From Anaerolineae bacterium (lineage in GTDB: Bacteria > Chloroflexota > Anaerolineae > 4572-78 > J111): 8,027 nt of DNA. The stretch covers positions 1 through 8,027 of the forward strand of contig JAGRCC010000184.1 in assembly GCA_020433785.1 (NCBI GenBank), read 5' to 3'. Shown piece after piece: positions 7,224 to 8,027 of the stretch (position 1 is the stretch's first letter; each line of letters starts with the position of its first letter). Made by a program: the position numbers and the translations under genes. Under the pieces are notes generated by a model that was not told the origin of the DNA, did no database searches, and saw nothing but the letters and a program-made list of their open reading frames with translations.

Positions 7224-7271
7224 GTTAGAATCGAGGCAAGTGAATTTTGTATTTAATTTCACAATTCTAAC
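7224..7271. repeat. Two-part inverted repeat, possible operator or RNA stem
   Basis: GTTAGAAT (7224-7231) pairs with ATTCTAAC (7264-7271), and nested inside, GTGAA (7240-7244) pairs with TTCAC (7258-7262). The left side has an 8-base bulge and the right side a single base. All 13 pairs are perfect. There is no T-run after it. It may be a protein-binding site or a dispersed repeat; nothing decides which. Confidence 0.4.
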
Positions 7272-7282
7272 CGGATTTAAAG

Positions 7283-7312
7283 TTCTCAGAAGCAGTTCCG
7301 TGGTAGTATAGA
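7283..7312 (+). promoter_or_regulatory. Weak sigma70-like promoter before the secreted-protein leader
   Basis: TTCTCA (7283-7288, 4 of 6) is separated by 18 bases from TATAGA (7307-7312, 4 of 6), the same -10 hexamer as the ABC promoter. If real, the transcript would begin near 7319 and carry a leader of about 260 bases before the secreted-protein gene. Confidence 0.25.
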
Positions 7313-7344
7313 CCCAGTTTTACTGTTTCGTGACCAGTTTAAGC

Positions 7345-7422
7345 GCATCATTGCCACATCTTCTTACGTGATGCTATTGATGAAGGCCAATGGAGGCTGT
7401 TATGAGCCTGGCGTTGATCAGT
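7345..7422 (+). ncRNA. Candidate structured RNA leader (two consecutive hairpins)
   Basis: Hairpin one pairs GCATCA (7345-7350) with TGATGC (7369-7374). One base later, hairpin two stacks three stems: ATTGAT (7376-7381) with ATCAGT (7417-7422, one G-U), GCC (7386-7388) with GGC (7410-7412), and AGGCT (7394-7398) with AGCCT (7405-7409), closing on the loop GTTATG. I do not recognise a known riboswitch class in it. It lies in the 5' region of the secreted-protein gene, so a cis-regulatory role is possible, but chance pairing cannot be excluded from one sequence. Confidence 0.3.
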
Positions 7423-7569
7423 TATTACTCTTCGCAAGATATAAATCGCTTCGCAGGATATTTCTCTTCTTTGCTCAGTAACAATAGTTTTGAACCGGTT
7501 CACCGAGCATTTTTTTATATTGTCCTCTCGTTAATTCAGTGCCATCTATTTAATGAATCAACCCAATAG
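7402..7569 (+). CDS. Possible 55-residue small protein or leader peptide
   Basis: An ATG at 7402, five bases after a perfect GGAGG (7392-7396), opens a 55-codon frame ending in TAG at 7567-7569. The product is slightly hydrophobic in the middle (AFFYIVLSLIQ, about 36-46) and matches no family I know. Its stop lies within the AGGAG ribosome binding site of the next gene, an arrangement suited to translational coupling. Against it: the frame is short and AT-rich, its codon use looks unlike the neighbouring genes, and a terminator-like hairpin lies inside it. It may be a leader peptide, a small membrane-linked protein or a chance frame. Confidence 0.3.
   Translation: MSLALISYYSSQDINRFAGYFSSLLSNNSFEPVHRAFFYIVLSLIQCHLFNESTQ
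7472..7516 (+). terminator. Terminator-like hairpin inside the leader, possible attenuator
   Basis: TGCTC (7472-7476) pairs with GAGCA (7505-7509), and the stem can continue with GT/AC and AAC/GTT past one mismatch and one bulge, about 10 pairs. Seven Ts (7510-7516) follow directly. The loop is large and overlaps a perfect 12-bp palindrome, TGAACCGGTTCA (7491-7502). The T-run after the stem is what an intrinsic terminator needs, but the stem is irregular, so this is weaker than the one at 7055. Confidence 0.35.
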
Positions 7570-7572
7570 GAG
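7568..7572 (+). promoter_or_regulatory. Ribosome binding site of the secreted-protein gene
   Basis: AGGAG lies 9 bases before the ATG at 7582 and overlaps the stop of the possible 55-codon frame. It supports the start at 7582, which also gives a clean signal peptide. Confidence 0.7.
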
Positions 7573-7581
7573 ATAGGGATC

Positions 7582-8027
7582 ATGCAGAGTCGCATACGAA
7601 TTTGTTACGGATTAAGCTTCTTAGCTGCACTAATTTTCTTCCTGGTCAGCCCCGCCATTGCAGCGACCTTTCAACTTTCCGGGCGGGTGACCAACCAATC
7701 CGGGAGTCCCGTCGCCGGTGCGGAGGTAGCCGTCATCGACCCCGCCACCTCGACCACCGTGACCAGCGCCACGTCCGACGCCAACGGTAACTATGCCATA
7801 ACCGTGGATGAGGGCACGTATGACATCAAGGTCACCCCGCCGACAGGCAGTGGGTTTGGGGAGTCGGTCTCGCCGGGGCAGGTGATTGGTGGTGATACCA
7901 ACCTGGATTTTGTGTTGGTGCCTGCAGGTAGTGTTACGCTAAGCGGTAAGGTGTTGGATGCAAATGGCAACGGAGTGCCGAATCAACAGGTTCAGCTTTA
8001 CGGTTCGGGAATTTCCCTAAATGACGT
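7582..8027 (+). CDS. Secreted protein with carboxypeptidase-regulatory-like repeats (3' end off window)
   Basis: The first 148 residues of a longer protein, open at the right edge. Residues 1-27 are a Sec signal peptide: a basic start (RIR at 4-6), a hydrophobic core (LSFLAALIFFLV, 11-22) and a probable cut after AIA at 25-27. Two carboxypeptidase-regulatory-like beta-sandwich domains then begin in tandem. The first (about 30-113) shows LSGRVTNQSGSPVAGAEV (32-49), DANGNYAITVDEGTYDIKV (66-84) and a closing LDFVLVPA. The second starts at LSGKVLDANGNGVPNQQV (120-137), repeating the same opening. Such domains usually act as structural or adhesive spacers in surface or secreted proteins; the functional part, if any, lies beyond the window. 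Exact function unknown. Confidence 0.88.
   Translation, partial: MQSRIRICYGLSFLAALIFFLVSPAIAATFQLSGRVTNQSGSPVAGAEVAVIDPATSTTVTSATSDANGNYAITVDEGTYDIKVTPPTGSGFGESVSPGQVIGGDTNLDFVLVPAGSVTLSGKVLDANGNGVPNQQVQLYGSGISLND

Larger units (their letters stand above)
7085..7401. other. Non-coding stretch upstream of the secreted-protein gene
   Basis: This stretch is AT-richer than the genes around it and has no recognisable coding sequence. It contains an imperfect hairpin at 7224-7271, a weak promoter-like pair (7283-7312) and the beginning of a hairpin series at 7345, all listed separately. I see nothing in 7085-7220. Confidence 0.7.

Noticed and set aside
7300..7581. Known riboswitch (for example cyclic-di-GMP type) before the secreted-protein gene
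   Set aside because: I could not find the conserved core of that class or of others I know. Only generic hairpins are visible, so I kept it as an unassigned leader.

Overview
The window looks like chromosomal DNA from a bacterium with moderate to high GC. My best guess is Chloroflexota (Anaerolineae-like). The guess rests on the overall feel of the proteins, notably the Gly/Trp-rich start of the ABC exporter, and on GC-rich interspersed hairpins between genes. It is an inference, not a proof; there is no rRNA or other phylogenetic marker here.

Left half (1-4492, minus strand): three membrane-protein genes are packed head to tail and almost certainly form one operon, read right to left. They are a DUF1003 two-TM protein (3986-4492), an MprF-type aminoacyl-phosphatidylglycerol synthase/flippase (1291-3984) and a DUF2254 membrane protein whose end lies off the left edge (1-1283). 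Spacers are 1 bp and 7 bp. MprF puts an amino acid on phosphatidylglycerol and flips the product, which lowers negative surface charge; the two DUF proteins have no established function, so the operon suggests a cell-envelope role for them.

Middle (4493-5099): a 607-bp divergent intergenic region rich in inverted repeats. It holds a pair of small hairpins, a MITE-like element of about 130 bp with terminal inverted repeats and flanking TA dinucleotides, a long hairpin with a perfect 16-bp GC-rich stem (REP-like), and a good sigma70-type promoter and ribosome binding site for the gene to the right.

Right half (5100-8027, plus strand): a complete type I ABC exporter half-transporter (5100-7031) with two unusual insertions in its ATPase domain, closed by a strong intrinsic terminator (7055-7084). 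A roughly 500-bp AT-richer stretch follows, with several RNA-hairpin candidates and a possible 55-codon ORF whose start codon sits in a hairpin loop and whose stop overlaps the next ribosome binding site. The window ends inside a secreted protein made of carboxypeptidase-regulatory-like beta-sandwich repeats (7582 onward).

I see no CRISPR array, tRNA, rRNA, phage module or recognisable defence system. The least explained parts are the leader before the secreted protein, the intergenic repeats, and the DUF1003-mprF-DUF2254 arrangement.
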